Position numbers and translations under genes: made by a program. Below, in pieces: positions 44,887 through 58,000 of a DNA stretch of 64,000 nt; the stretch's first letter is position 1, and each line of letters begins with the position of its first letter. Origin of the DNA: Apus apus (Eukaryota; Chordata; Aves; Apodiformes; Apodidae); assembly GCF_020740795.1 (NCBI RefSeq), contig NC_067301.1, positions 8,012,501-8,076,500 on the forward strand, given 5' to 3'. The notes under the pieces were generated by a model. That model was not told the DNA's origin. It searched no databases and worked only from the letters and a program-made list of their open reading frames with translations.

Positions 44887-47800
44887 AGAATAATTTCCTA
44901 AAAGAGATGATGAGGTTTGCAGAGCCAGGAGCTGATGAGGAACAATTGATAATTCAGCTAACGATGCTGCAGCAAAGCAGGGACAGTCCAGCCTTACATG
45001 GTGCTCTTCAAACTGGGGGGGATATTTCCCTGTGAATTAGCCACCCAGCACAGAGAAAAGCCTCAGTGCTTCCCAGAGCTGGCAGATTGGGCACTTCTGG
45101 ATGCAATTTGGTAAAACAAATGCATCCAGCCCCATTTCAGCAAACACCTGATACAAACTTGTCCACCAGCAGAAGCACCAGCTGAGTGGTCAGAGCTGCT
45201 TTCATGTGGTTCAGCAGCCACTGGCACAAATCTGGTGTCTCACTTCCTGGCTGTAGGCTCCTTGGGCAAGATCTCAGCATCATTTGGGCAGAAACTGGCA
45301 AGGGTTTTGTATTAAAAGTTTTTCGCTATTCAATACCAAGGTAGGCTTTGGTACCATGTGTGCTCACATATGCACAGGCTCCCCAAAACCTTTGGACAAA
45401 GGGAAACGAAACTTCTTGCTCCAAATTTCTCCATCAGAAGCTGCAAGCCTGAGATGTACCCAGAAAATCATTGAGGTTTCAGTAGGATCTTGCTGAAAGC
45501 ACGTGTCCTTTCCTGAAAAACAAGCTGTGTGGACACGTGTCCAAGGAGATAAATCACTTTTCCTGCGTCGGAAAAAGTCCAGGGAATCTTTTATGGCATT
45601 GAAATGTTGCAGCTCATGGTGTGTTTATGCTCCACAGCTCTAATCCACCTCTTGTTTGAAAATACTTCTAGGCAATTGCAGTAAGAGACAAAACACAGGA
45701 GAGGAACTTGGATGGAGAGCTAGTGGGAAGCACTGGGAGCAGGGCAGAGAGGAGCAGGAGGAAGGCTTCCTATCCCTGAGGGACAGCCCTTGGAAAGAGC
45801 ACCCAGCTGCAAAGCTTCCAGAAGGGCATTTGCCTGGCTTGAAAAAGGGAATTACAAGGGGAGAAGGCAGCAGGACAAAGGGAACCATCATGAAATACAA
45901 GGGGGAATGTCAAGGGTTTTCCATTCATTCAATTTCCTAAAGAATGAGCCCCAGGCACTGGGTGGTTTTGTCCAGGTCCCACCTGCCCCAGGGTTTGTGG
46001 GGTGGCAGGAGCTGCAGAAACAAGTGAACTCAGGCTCCTGGGGGCTGTTTCACAGCAGCAGAGACAAGAGCCCAACACATCCCTCCCAAAGCTGGAACTC
46101 AGGGCAGGCCTGGGCACTCTGGTCTCCCTGGGAGACATCGTTCCCAAGATTAATTAATAAACAATTACCAGAGCTTGGCTCAGTGTGACCAGCCATCCTG
46201 AGGACACCACAGATCATCTCGGAGAAGCTCCTGCCTATCAGGTCAGGTTCAAAGCAATCCCAGAAGTCACATTAGTTCTTCTGCGTCACAAAGGATATTT
46301 TTTTTCCAAAAAAATGTCTTTTGCAAATAAACCATTTATTTTTTGGAAAGGGGATTGACTCTCTACTGTTCAGCTAGTGGTTTGGTTTGAGTCAGTTTAC
46401 CCGTTTTGGGCATTTTCCCCTCATTCTTCCTCCCTTCTCATTTCTAGTTCAAGGAACATGCTCCCCACAGAAGTCTCTGCTGGCTGCCCCAGCCTCAGGG
46501 GGTTCCACAGCCTTTGTGCAGTCCTGCAAATATTGGAGCCTCTGTGTGTGGCCAACCTCAGCTGAAACTTTCCACAAACACTTTTCTTTTGTTCCTGTCC
46601 CTCTGTAGGTCTTCTGGGGTTGTTTTTGTTAAGTCTCCAGTCCCTCCCAAGCTATTGTCCTCTACAGAAGCACTCCTATGCTGTTTCCACCTTCTTTTCA
46701 AATCTGCTTCCCCATAAATCACAGCCCTCTTTGCTCTGGGCAGGGAGGCACTTGATACAATGCCTTTATTTTCCAAAATACATCTCTGGACCTTTGCAGA
46801 ATAGCAAAGGATCTCTAGAATAGCCCTGAGGAGTTTATTGCTTAGACTGGTAAGGAAACAGTTTATTACCTCCTTTTAAGATCCTTCTCCTTGCAGCTCT
46901 AATAACTTCAGTGAACAATTGGCAATCCTGTTCTGTTCCTGCTAAGTTTAAGGATCTGCTGATCCAACTACAGGGGCAGAGAAAGAATTATTTTGCTGCT
47001 AACTTTACCAGTTCCTGCAAGAGAGGACTGTTTTCTCAAAAGCCCTGTGCCAGCACAAACAGAGTTGTACCAGGATTTGCATCAGCAAAAACTGGAGCTA
47101 CACTGAAGTTACCTTGTTAGGTAAGGTGGGGTGAGGTACTGTACAAGGTGTTTGTGACATCCTCCTTTGGGCCAGTGAGGCAACAGCTGGGAAGGAAAAG
47201 CTGAGGGACTACTTGGCTCACCGAGGCTCTGGCGGAAGGGGAAAAGAAAATAAGTAGGTAGCAAGGCAGCCCAGTATTCCTCCACAGTCATAAAAACCTG
47301 GTTTCTTGTTACCTGTTCACTGCTGCTTTCAGGAGTCATCCTGATTTGAAAGGCTTGGAAGGGTTTGTAGCACTGCCCAAGCTACTGCAACCTGGTGTTG
47401 GCAGGCAAAGCTTGTGCATCCACCCGTAGGTGTCACACAGCTGCTTATTTGGAGAAGACTGTTAGGTTTGACTTTACAGTGCTTTAAAAAAAAGGTGTGC
47501 TTTCCTCTTTTATGTGGTTAAAAGGCACGTAACTAAAAAAAAACAAACTCCATACATTAGCTCCCCTCTCCTGTACCTTCAGAAGGCAACACAGATTAAC
47601 CCAACCAACCAAGCAGCCCACCAACATGTCCTCCAGTCCCTTGCAAGACACTAACCCAAACTCCTCGAGGTGACTTGCTACTCTGCACTCCTCCCCAGAA
47701 CTGAATCCAACTGCCAGACATAAGCACCCACAGAGGTGAGAAGAAAACCACTGCACCTTCACCCCTCTGCTCATTGCCAAACCATAACACGCTCGACACC

Positions 47801-48629
47801 AAGAAAAGGCATCAAATAAGTTGCTGAGTTATTTAGCTTCTAAAATTATTATTATTTATGGGCTGGGACTGTGTTAGGATTGTGGAAATTCAAGATCAAA
47901 CAGAGACAAGGAAGACAGGGAAAGCTTTATTAGATTCCAGCTTAACCAGGTGTCAGCTGGGTTACAGCAGAGCAGAACTGGTGGTAAAGGTAAGGAACCA
48001 GCATGCACAAGTGGGTGAGAATGGGCAAGGCTGTATTCAGAGCAGGCACTTGGCTTCAGGTCAGGGCATGCAATCAGAAGGGCAAACGGTTGGCTCAACA
48101 AGTGTGCAGGGTCTATTTTCCATGCATTTATAGCTGAAGCTGAGAATCTTAACCAGAGGAAATAAATCCCATGTGAGCAGCATCCCTCGGAGAGGCAGGG
48201 TCGCCATCGGTCCTATGGGACCGGAGGCAACATGTGTGCTTGCTTTGAACACAGCTCTGGGAGAGGGAGGTCAGGACAGACACTGGGATGGGCAACGTGC
48301 CTGGGAGGGGGGAACACAAAGAGCCACAGGAGAGGACAGCTGCCCTCACCCAGGTGAAGAAAGAGTGGAAGGAAATGCTGTCCCTGCAGTCCACAAGCCT
48401 CTAAAGCTCATGTCCCATAAGGGGAAACCTGCCCTGCACGTACAATCAGTAAGGACAGTGTCAATCTGCTTCCTTGCTCCCTATGAGCCTTTTGTTTCCT
48501 GTGTCTCCTTGTCCAGACTATGGGCTGGAAAGAGCAGCAGCTCTGAGCCCTGAGAGGAGCTCTGAAAGAAAAGATGAGAAAGAACTTGGCATTTAGGCTA
48601 CTGCATGGTTAAAGTACTAGTCAAACCCA

Positions 48630-48987
48630 TCTTACCCATTTATTCAATTTATTTAACTTCAAAGAGGTGCACACTAAAGCATTAAGATTTACTGGTTTGG
48701 ATTCCTCTCTGTACAAGTTCTTTCAACCAGCTGGAATACACAAGGCTTTACAGACAGAAGCACTGAAATACAGGATAAAACAAAATCTAAATTCCAAATC
48801 ACTCCAGAGGAGAAAAATTGTAGAAAATAAAATTTAAAAACAAAACCCAACAAAAACCAACAAAACAAACCACAACAAAAAAACTGCAGCACTCCTCAGG
48901 GAAGGGACAGACTGCACAAGGAGAAACACAAAGGAATGGAAGGCAAGCTAGTGTAGTCTCTGCCCAAAGTTTCTGTGTGCTGGAGGC
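48630..48987 (-). other. UBR4: Probable UBR4 3' UTR
   Basis: This stretch follows the stop codon on the minus strand up to a pair of poly(A) signals. It contains a T/G-rich tract on the transcript strand at about 48828-48885, with repeated GTTTT/GTTGG units. The end point is inferred from the signals, not from transcript data. Confidence 0.65.
48639..48653 (-). terminator. Tandem AATAAA poly(A) signals for UBR4
   Basis: AATAAA on the minus strand occurs at 48653-48648 and again at 48644-48639, about 340 nt past the UBR4 stop. A further AATAAA at 47931-47926 is a possible distal site. A moderately G/T-rich sequence follows the proximal pair. Confidence 0.6.
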
Positions 48988-49052
48988 TCAGGGGATGGAG
49001 TTCAAAAGATCCTTGAGGAAGCTGTCGGGATCATTGATTTCTGATAAGAGTC
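48988..49052 (-). CDS. UBR4: UBR4 terminal coding exon with stop
   Basis: This 65-nt exon has two bases completing Gly729, then [20 protein letters not shown] and TGA at 48990-48988. The acceptor is TTTAAAG. The ending matches the UBR4 C-terminus. Confidence 0.97.
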
Positions 49053-52000
49053 CTTTAAACAAAAAAGACAATACAGAATAATTAGATCCACCAAGCAGTT
49101 CCTCCTGCCCACGTTAGGGATTTGTGCTGGGGAATGTGTAAGTTAATAATGACAGCTGCAACTTTAAGTATAGACAGGAAAAAGAGAAACCCTTTTTGGG
49201 TGCATGTGCAGAACGGACCACAGTGTGCACTTTAAATCCATGTGGCACTTGCTCTTCTGCAGCAGAGCTACTGTAGGGACCTGCCAACTGCCTGCCCAGC
49301 AGCTCCAGGGACAGGCCTGGGCCACAACTAACTTGTGACAGAAGTGAGTGTGGCCTCTATGCAGGTGAATTTCAGCATCTACTGGTGATACCAAAGTCCC
49401 TGTGGCAGGAACTCTGGCTGCACTGAACTGCTGCCTCTAGTACACACAGGATCACAGGATGGTGGGGGTTGGAAGGGACCTCTGGAGATCATCTAGTCCA
49501 ACCTCTCTGCTAGAGAAGGATCCCCTAGAGCAGATCCTACAGGTACATGTCCAGGTGGGTTTGGAATTTCTCCAGAGGAGACTCCACAACCTCCCTGCGC
49601 AGCCTGTCCCAGGGCTCTGTCACCCTCAGAGTAAATAAGTATTTTCTTATATTCAGGTTAAACCTCCTGTGCTCCAGGTTGTGCCCATTGCCCCTTGTCC
49701 TGTCCCTGGACACCCCTGAGAAGACTCTGTCCCCACCCTCCTGGCACCCCCTGTAGATATTGATCAGCACTGATCAGATCCCCCCTCAACCTCCTTTTCT
49801 CTAAGCTAAACAGCCCCACAGTCACATCTGTTTACAGCTTTCAAACCACTTGTACTTGAAAACATCCTTCAGCTGGGATGGCAGTATGTCTGTTTAACAG
49901 AGCAGAGGGAGGACCTGCAGGATCAGGTGAGAGAAATTTTTCTGCCTGGGGATGCTCAAGCCTGTCTCCCAATTGTTTTTGAAACAGTTTAGGCAACAGC
50001 TGGAGTGCTGAGGTCTCCTCCTCTCACTGCCTCATACAAACAAGCTGCTGCAGCAGTGGCAGGAATGCTGCTGTCTCCAGCAAGCAGAAGGCAGCCTATA
50101 AAAGGGAAAGCACACACTTACCAGCCACATCCAAAAACTCAGAAAAAGTTTCGACTGGCATGAACTCCTCCTGGAAGGTTTTCAGGGCCTTGTCTGCAGC
50201 TTCGTGTATTGGCATGTCATTGTGTCGGATGAACTCAGCAAGAGAGTAGGACCAGCCTCCCTCTGTGTTACTGGTAGGCACCTTCTATCAGAGGGGAAAA
50301 TGGGACCAAATCAGTCAAAAAAATAACTATTTAGAAGAATAACTGAACACTCTGATACCTCCTGTTGCTCTTGCACCCCCTGCCTCTTGTAAATAAACCA
50401 TATTAAAAAAGTAATTCTGTGACTGTATCATCGTCTTGCAAACAAGGTCACAGGCATTTTTCTCATCCTAATTATTTAACATCTTTGGAAGCCACAAGTT
50501 TCTTTCTGGTGGATCTCCCAACCTCCTCCTCCCTTTCCCACCTGCTTCCCTGGAGCAGCTCTGAACATCCTGGCTTAAGTAAAAGATGGGACAGAAAAAT
50601 AAATAATACAGAAGTGCTGCAAACTGGAAAAGTCTCTGAGTCTTTCAGATACCAAATGCATGTGGCTGCTCAGGTTAGGAAGCTGATGCAGATGAACCTC
50701 AATGTTCTTTCTTACCTTGAACATGTTGTAAATGAGATCTACTAGGGCCCAGAAGAGAAGGCCAGAGCGGTATGTTGCGTATTCCTTCACAGTCTTATCT
50801 GCCAGTCTAGGAAGAGAATGGAATCAGGCTTGGAGTTAATCACTTTAATCTGCTCTGGTAACTGATTTGATGAATAGCACGAAAGCTGAAACGGCCAAAA
50901 AGCCTGTCAATAACACACAGGGGAAATGGCTCTGAGAGAGCTTTCCTTGTGCTCTTGCCACAGCCTTCCAGTGCCTGAAGGGGCTCCAGGAAAGCTGGGG
51001 AGGGATTTGGGACAAGGGCAGGGAGGGATAGGATGAGGGGGAATGGATTAAAACTGGAAGAGGGGAGATTTAGGTTGGACATGAGGAGGAAATTCTTTGC
51101 TGTGAGGGTGGTGAGACCCTGGCCCAGGTTGCCCAGGGAAGCTGTGGCTGCCCCATCCCTGGCAGTGTTGAAGGGCAGGTTGGATGGGGCTTGGAGCAGC
51201 CTGGGCTGCTGGGAGGTGTCCCTGCCCACGCGGGGGGGTTGGGACTAGATGATCTTTAAGGTCCTTCCCAACCCAAACCATTCCATGATTCTATGATTTT
51301 CTTGGACACAAAGCAAACATTGGGTATCTGTAATTTCTGGGCACTGATTCCTCTGGCTCTACCCAGTGTAACCAGAGCAGTCAGCCAATAAAACCTTATT
51401 TTTCAGGAAGAAAACGAGCAGAGAGGGAAGCAGACCCCTAAGACTAGGTAGGAAGTCAGAAGCAAAGTCAGAAAAAAAAATGCAGAGCAGATTCCTGAAG
51501 AAATAACTAAGTCTAGGAAGAAATAATTAAATCTAAGTGTCAGACACAGTCTGTATCAGTGAGAGAGAACATGGTTTTGCTTCTAACTCACAAGAGTGTT
51601 TCTGAAAGACTCTGAGGGAAATACTTCGTCTTTGAAGACATGAAGGGATTTCCATTTAATATCTTCTTGGTTATTCTACTACCACAAAAGGATTTATTTT
51701 GGAAATTCAGCATCTGGCTGAAGAAATGCTCTAAAAGGTGCAGAGCTGGCCTGGGATAACAGCTCTCAAAGTTTATAGGATTAATCACAAACAGGTTCTG
51801 GCAAGGTGGAACCTCCTGCCAGCAACTCTAATGGGTTTGGAATTTTCTTCCATGTGCTTCTCAGGTACATCTGCCTCCATCACATGCTGCTTCCTGCTCA
51901 CCACTTGAAAGCTCTGGGAAAAAACCACCCTTTTTTATGCATCTAGAACTTGTTCAGCTGCCAGTGACACAAGTCAGCAACACAAAAGGGTATCATCTGA

Positions 52001-55000
52001 CCATGGCCCAACTGCTATCTGCCACAAGTTGGGTTTTTTGCAGTGAAATGAACACTTTGCTGCTCTTTGGAAAGGCTAGATTTGTGTGTCTGCCCTTAAA
52101 ACAGACAGCTTGGTAGGTGGCAGTCTGCTTGGGCAGATCAGCTTAATTATTTAAAGGAAAACCAATTAGTAAAGGTGACTAAATTTCCACGGGAAGAACA
52201 GCAACTTAGAGCGAGGCTAATTCTAGACTCCCAAATACTGCAAGACAGGGTTTCTTTTTATGTGAATGGTTTTGATCTAATTGGAGTCTGCTCCTTTAAT
52301 TGAAAACTAAAAGGCCCTTGTGGGTTAAGTCTGGTAGCTACCTTATGGAACAGCTACTTCATATAATAGCTGCTGCATTTTCATCAATGTAAGCTGGTTC
52401 AGGCTCATCAGCTATGCATGGATTGCTAGCAGAAAGTTAGACACTAATACTTGGGGAGTCTGGCTTCTTTCATGAATATTTTAGAAAGGTAACAGTCAGG
52501 AGCAAAGGGGAAAAAAAATAAAATCAAAAGGCTACTTTCCTCTCAAACTCCAGATGAAAGCTGCCAAGTGTCTATGGGATTCTTCTACCCAGAACTCTTG
52601 GTAACAACCAGCAGGTAATTGGTCACTCGATTCAGTTCTTTGGAATTTGTAAATTATATTTACAAAAAAAGAACGAACCTAGAACTCCTACCATCCACCC
52701 TGGTAATTTCACCTCTGGGTTTAAATACAAAGTGTTTCTAAAACCCTGAAGGTGCTGAGCATTCCTCACTTTGGTCTTGCAGACAAACTACAACAGCTCC
52801 TGGCAGAAAGAGAAGACATTTTTGGCTAGATTCTCCTCAAATCTGTCTTACAGTGACTAAACCAGCTGAGCAGCTGGATCAAACACCCCAACACAGGACA
52901 GGACACCGGAGTATTTGTTGCTTTGTTTAAGAATGGGGGAAGGCAGAGTATTGCCTGCATCTTCATTAATAAGACTTACAGACTCTTTTTAGGATCACAA
53001 GTTGGTCCTCGGCTGCATTTAGAGGCACTGTGGGTTCCTATAGTTACTTCTCTCCATCTCCCCCAGTAAAGGCAGCAGGGAGTCCTTGTGTCCCTCCAGC
53101 CTTCAGTCTGTGCCATCCTGATGTCCCCTGCATGGTGGCACTCCCAGAGAACACCCCTGTCCTGCACCTAAAGTGGAATGCTCATTTTCATTTCTTGAAT
53201 GCAGAAATGTTACTCCCATATCACAGGTGCTGGCTCCCTCTTTGCCTTAACCTACAAATTAAGATCTTGGCACTTATCTGCAGACCATTCCATTGTCCAC
53301 TGCCCTCTTCCAGGTTTTCCTCGAGAATAAATAAGCCCAGACCTTGGAAAAAAGAACTGCCATATTTCTATTTCCAAGTGGCTTTGTGCTCTCTTAGTCT
53401 GCAGGGATTAAAGAAAGCCCTTGAATAAACCTTGACATAATTCCTGAGAACTAGTTCTGAGTGTTTTCCTCTGAAATTCCAGAGATTGGATGGTTTAGCT
53501 GCAAGGTTTTTTTGCTCTGTCCCTTTCAATGTGTTTTTTTTCCATGCATGCTGAGAGGTAAGTTGGGAAAGAAATAGAATCATTCACTGAGGGGTTTATA
53601 AACCACCAAACACCCACAGCAAACCCACCCAGGGGCTTTGCTTCACCAGGCTCTTTCTGGGCCAGATGAAAGGCTGCACACTCTTGTCTTAGAAAAAGAC
53701 CTTCCTGATAGTATCTTCTGTGACTGTTAAACGCCTTTCCCAGAACTCAGGCAGGGTGGTGGAAACTGGAGACATGGACACAGAGCAGACTGAGCCTGAA
53801 CAGCAGAAACCAGCCCAGAAATCAATCCAGGAGCTGCTTGAAGGGCTGTCTCACTTCTGATGCCTCTAATAGCATTGATGCATGCTGTGTTGTGTGTTAC
53901 CACAATGTAATGACTTTATCAAGCACATAATTAATGTCATCAGAGTAAGAATGCCCTTTAAGGAGACTTAAAATAATAATGAATTTATTCCTAATTATGA
54001 CAGCTATTTAAAATCATCTTTTCAGCAACTGGAATTCCCTTTCCTTCTCTGGGAAGATGTGCTTTTGTCAGGCAGGCACAGCCACTTATTCTTGTACTTC
54101 AACTGCCTGACAGCTGCTATTGATTTTTTTTTTCCTTTTTAAAAAGCAATGGCATTTGATTTCTATTTCTATTCTTCTATTTAAGGAAGCTGGTGCACTG
54201 ATCAAAAGAGAACAGAAACAGCTACTCCAGTGAGGCAAGCAGAGAGCATGTTCTGACACAGCACACAGAAGAAGCATCTCACTTGAGGTGGGAGGGAAAT
54301 AAGTATCTTATTATTTACCTACTTTCAGCTTTACTCCTAGGAGAAGCATCATTCCCACTGATCAGTGGGTTGGTCCACTCCAAAATACACCCAGAATTGC
54401 AAGTTTCTGCTCATACTGTTCACAGAATCATGGAATGGTTTGGGTTGGAAGGGACCTGAAACAAAGATCATCTAGATCCAACCCCCCTGCATGGGCAGGG
54501 ACACTTCCCAGCAGACCAGGTTGCTCAGAGCCTCATCCAACCCTTCCAGTGCTGAGTACAAAGCTACTGAGAGGGGTTAATATCTGCTGTTCTAAACTAT
54601 AACTCCCCAGAAGCTGCCGTGGGGCGCTGGCTCCTGTCGCCAGTAACATGAGTAAGGTGGCATCTGGGGGGCAGGCCTGGGGTGGTGGCTGACCTGCTGG
54701 CTCCCCCTGGTGACACCACTCGAGCGTGGGAGGTGATGAGGAGCCTCTTGAGGATCTCCACTCGCATGGCTTTCCACTTCTCGGGGGGAGAGATGTGCAG
54801 TGCCAGCACGGTGTAGTAATGGGGCCCGTCCACCTCGTAGGCACTCTCCACCCACTTCTCTTTGGGGTGCTCCATGAAGCTCTGGAGGTTTTTCTCCTCC
54901 CTCGAAGTTGCTCGAGTTCTGAAACACAAGAAAAAAAACTTCAGCAACTCTTCTGGCTCTCACATGTTCATCTGCTACATCTCAGGAGTTTTTCCTAAAA

Positions 55001-58000
55001 GAAGCACAGGAAAAAGCAGTGCCAGCTTTGCACCATCAGGCTCTTCTCAAATTCATCCACTGGCTGAGTATTTTTCTCCCAAGCTTAGCAAACTCACTTT
55101 TCCTTGGAGCCGTGTAGGTTTGCAAGGCAGTCAGCACTGCCCCAACAGAGAGCAATACCACTGAAGAGGTGGTTTTCCTTTTTTTTAGAGAAAAATGTGT
55201 TCAGTCCATGTGTTCAGGTTGTACCATCTCCCATCTGACACCAAGCAGTGAGAGCAAGTTCCTGAAGCCAGAACTTAGAACAAATTTGTATTATTCCTCT
55301 GCCACAAAAGTAATCACTGAGAAGACACAGGCCAATTTCAAATACAAAAAGATAGTGTATTCACTGTAAGCTTTATATAGATTTTTTTTTTTCCTTTCCT
55401 CTAGCTCCAGTCTCTTCAGGAGTCCTGACACTCCAGAGCTGACCACACCAACCCTGTGTTTCACCTTGTGAAGATGGATCACGCTTTATTTATCACAGTC
55501 TACTGCTCTGTTTCATCAGGAAGAGGCTGCCAGCCAGGCATGTCCCTCAAATTTTTATTCTGATATATTGTCCCTATTAGGAAGTTACAACAAAGCAGCA
55601 TCCTAGCAGATAAAGCTCTCTTTGGTGTCAACATGGTGTCACCTTTTCATATGTGACAATTAGTAGCTCTTTGTTTTCTCCATTTAATATCAACATGTGT
55701 TTAGGATTTTTAAAAAATCATGTCTGGAAACTACATTAAGCATTTTTATACAAGAGCCACACAGCAGGTTCTGGGCTCTCTGGTGCCAGTGAGCAGCCTA
55801 ATCAGATGAAAAGAAGAGTTTCATTTCTTTGTCTCCCAGGGACTCAGAAAACAATAGCACAGGGATCCAGAGATAGGTGTTAAAAAACAACAGGCAAATT
55901 GTAGTAGAGCCAAAATGTTGATGAGTTGCAGACAGGAAAGTGAGATTTCACTGCACTCCATTTGGAGTGACTCTGGTTGAAGAGGTGTATATTTTAACAT
56001 TTATACCCTCATCTAATTAGTATTACTTTCTAATACTGCATGAAAAGGGCACAGGCATTATATTGGCACATGGGACTCTGTATGATCAGAACCAGCTCTT
56101 GCATCCCAAAGCACTTGGATGCTTTGGATTTGTACACTTAGACATAGTATCAAGCCAAAGCATGTCCTGATCTTCCTATGCTTTGCATAAATAAGATATT
56201 ACTGAAGCACTTCAGCAGAAGTGCTTCTATGCTGCTGTTTATTGGTAACAAATAATAATAATGTCAGGAAAATCTGACGATCCTGAACACTTCAAGAGAA
56301 CTCCAGTATGTCCAAACTGGCATCAAAACTGATTGTGTTGTTTTAATATTGGATAAAGTGAGACCAGGGTTAAGTTTTCAACTCACAACAATTATTTCAT
56401 TATAGTCTCTCTCTTCTGTCTGCTCCAGAGAATATTAAGCTGGCAGTGTTTCTTTAATCTAATAACCCTGCTGCTCACCCTAGAGGTAATAATTACATCT
56501 AGAATGGAAAGAGAAGTTAATTCCCAATTGCTTTTACTCAATAGGTTCCCTGTTATCCTGCATGTTCAGGCAGCAACACTCGGCTTCAAACAATATAAAC
56601 CTGTACCAGGCTGTTTGAAATGTGCAAATTGGTTCCTCCTAAAACTTGGTTGTGAATTTCCACCATTGTTGCCACATCCATGTAGAGAGCCCAGCCTGCA
56701 GCCCCCAGGAGGCTAAGAGCAAGGTACTGACGTGTTGAGGACGTAGAGCACAGTGTGGATGATGTATGGGATGAGGTGGATGTTGCTCTCCCTTCCTCCT
56801 CCTCCGGTGTCTACGCTGAATGATTGTTCCATCGCAAAGCGGAGAAACAGCAGCTTGATGTCGTGGACATTGAGCTGGTAGGTGGGTTCCCGCTGCCCTG
56901 TGCACTCCTGAAGGTAGGTGTTATGTCTGAAAAACACCAGGTACTTTGAGACAGTTCCTGCTTCCACCGCATAGCTCAGGATGTGAGCAAGTATCTCACA
57001 GAATAAAGAATGACCAGGATACAACAATGTGAGCGCTGCCACTTTCGATTCACCTCCCCAAGGGGAGGCTCTCAGCTTACTCTGGCAGATCCAATTCCAT
57101 CTACATCCATATTTATGATCATCAACACTATTTTTCCACATTCAGGGCTTGGGATACAGCTCCATGGTTGAAATCCATGAAAGATGCTACCACTCCTGAT
57201 TTCTAACGTGACCGTACAAGGTGGACCAGAATATTGACTGACAACAGGATGAACCATCTCCATCTGCTCTAGGTATCAGGTTGCTGTAACTCACCCTCAT
57301 CCAACAGAGGTTTGGAAATCTACTGAACCCACTCGTGTCAGACAGGATTAATTTCTACAGCAGGGGCCACTGGGCCACAAACGAACATTGTTCCTGCACA
57401 CTGCATAAGCAGGAGTGACTGGACAGTAGGGAGGTAATGGGCTTATTTATTAGTGAGAGGGTGGTGAGACCCTGGCCCAGGTTGCCCAGGGAAGCTGTGG
57501 CTGCCCCATCCCTGGAAAAGTTGAAGGGCAGGTTGGATGGGGCTTGGAGCAACCTGGTCTGGTGGGAGGTGTCCCTGCCCATGCAGGGGGTTTGGACTAG
57601 ATGATCTTTAAGGTCCCTCCAACCCAAACCATTCTACAATTCTATGATTTATATGAAGGCAAGAATCAAACTGACACCTGCACTTTTATTAGGAGATGTT
57701 CTCCTGATGGCACCATCCAAAAAGGTCAGATTAACTAAGATTTAGCTGCAGTCATCTTTGATTCCATGGTTTGGAACTAGCACGTGTTGGTGATAATGTG
57801 CTGACTCCTCCACCCAAATGTAAAACACCTCAAGAAGTAAATTTTCCTACTCACCGTGCTAAGCAAGTGGCAAAAGCAGACTCTGGCACGTGAGGTCCCC
57901 AAACTGGCAGGAGCCCATTACACTTGGTGTTGGCATTTTGTAGGGCTGCACTCTCCCATTCTTCACGGCCACGAGCAAGTCTGCATTGAGGAACCAGGCA

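Larger units (their letters stand above)
35081..48629. other. Intergenic region between IFFO2 and UBR4
   Basis: About 13.5 kb separates the IFFO2 promoter island from the UBR4 poly(A) signals. It contains CR1 copies near 35.5, 36.5, 37.0-37.6, 39.4-39.9, 40.7-41.1 and 44.7 kb, and a minisatellite at 42.0 kb. No open frame here has recognisable protein content. The longest, 219 codons on the minus strand at 43372-44031, is low-complexity without domain features. Confidence 0.8.
50807..54693 (-). other. UBR4: UBR4 intron (about 3.9 kb, largest in this part)
   Basis: It contains a plus-strand CR1 with its duplicated 3' flank (50959-51548), a minus-strand CR1 fragment (54421-54560), and otherwise sequence with nothing recognised. 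Confidence 0.85.

Noticed and set aside
54592..54963. Three overlapping minus-strand frames at the UBR4 exon 54694-54918
   Set aside because: Only the frame containing [12 protein letters not shown] joins in phase to the neighbouring UBR4 exons. The other two are shadows.
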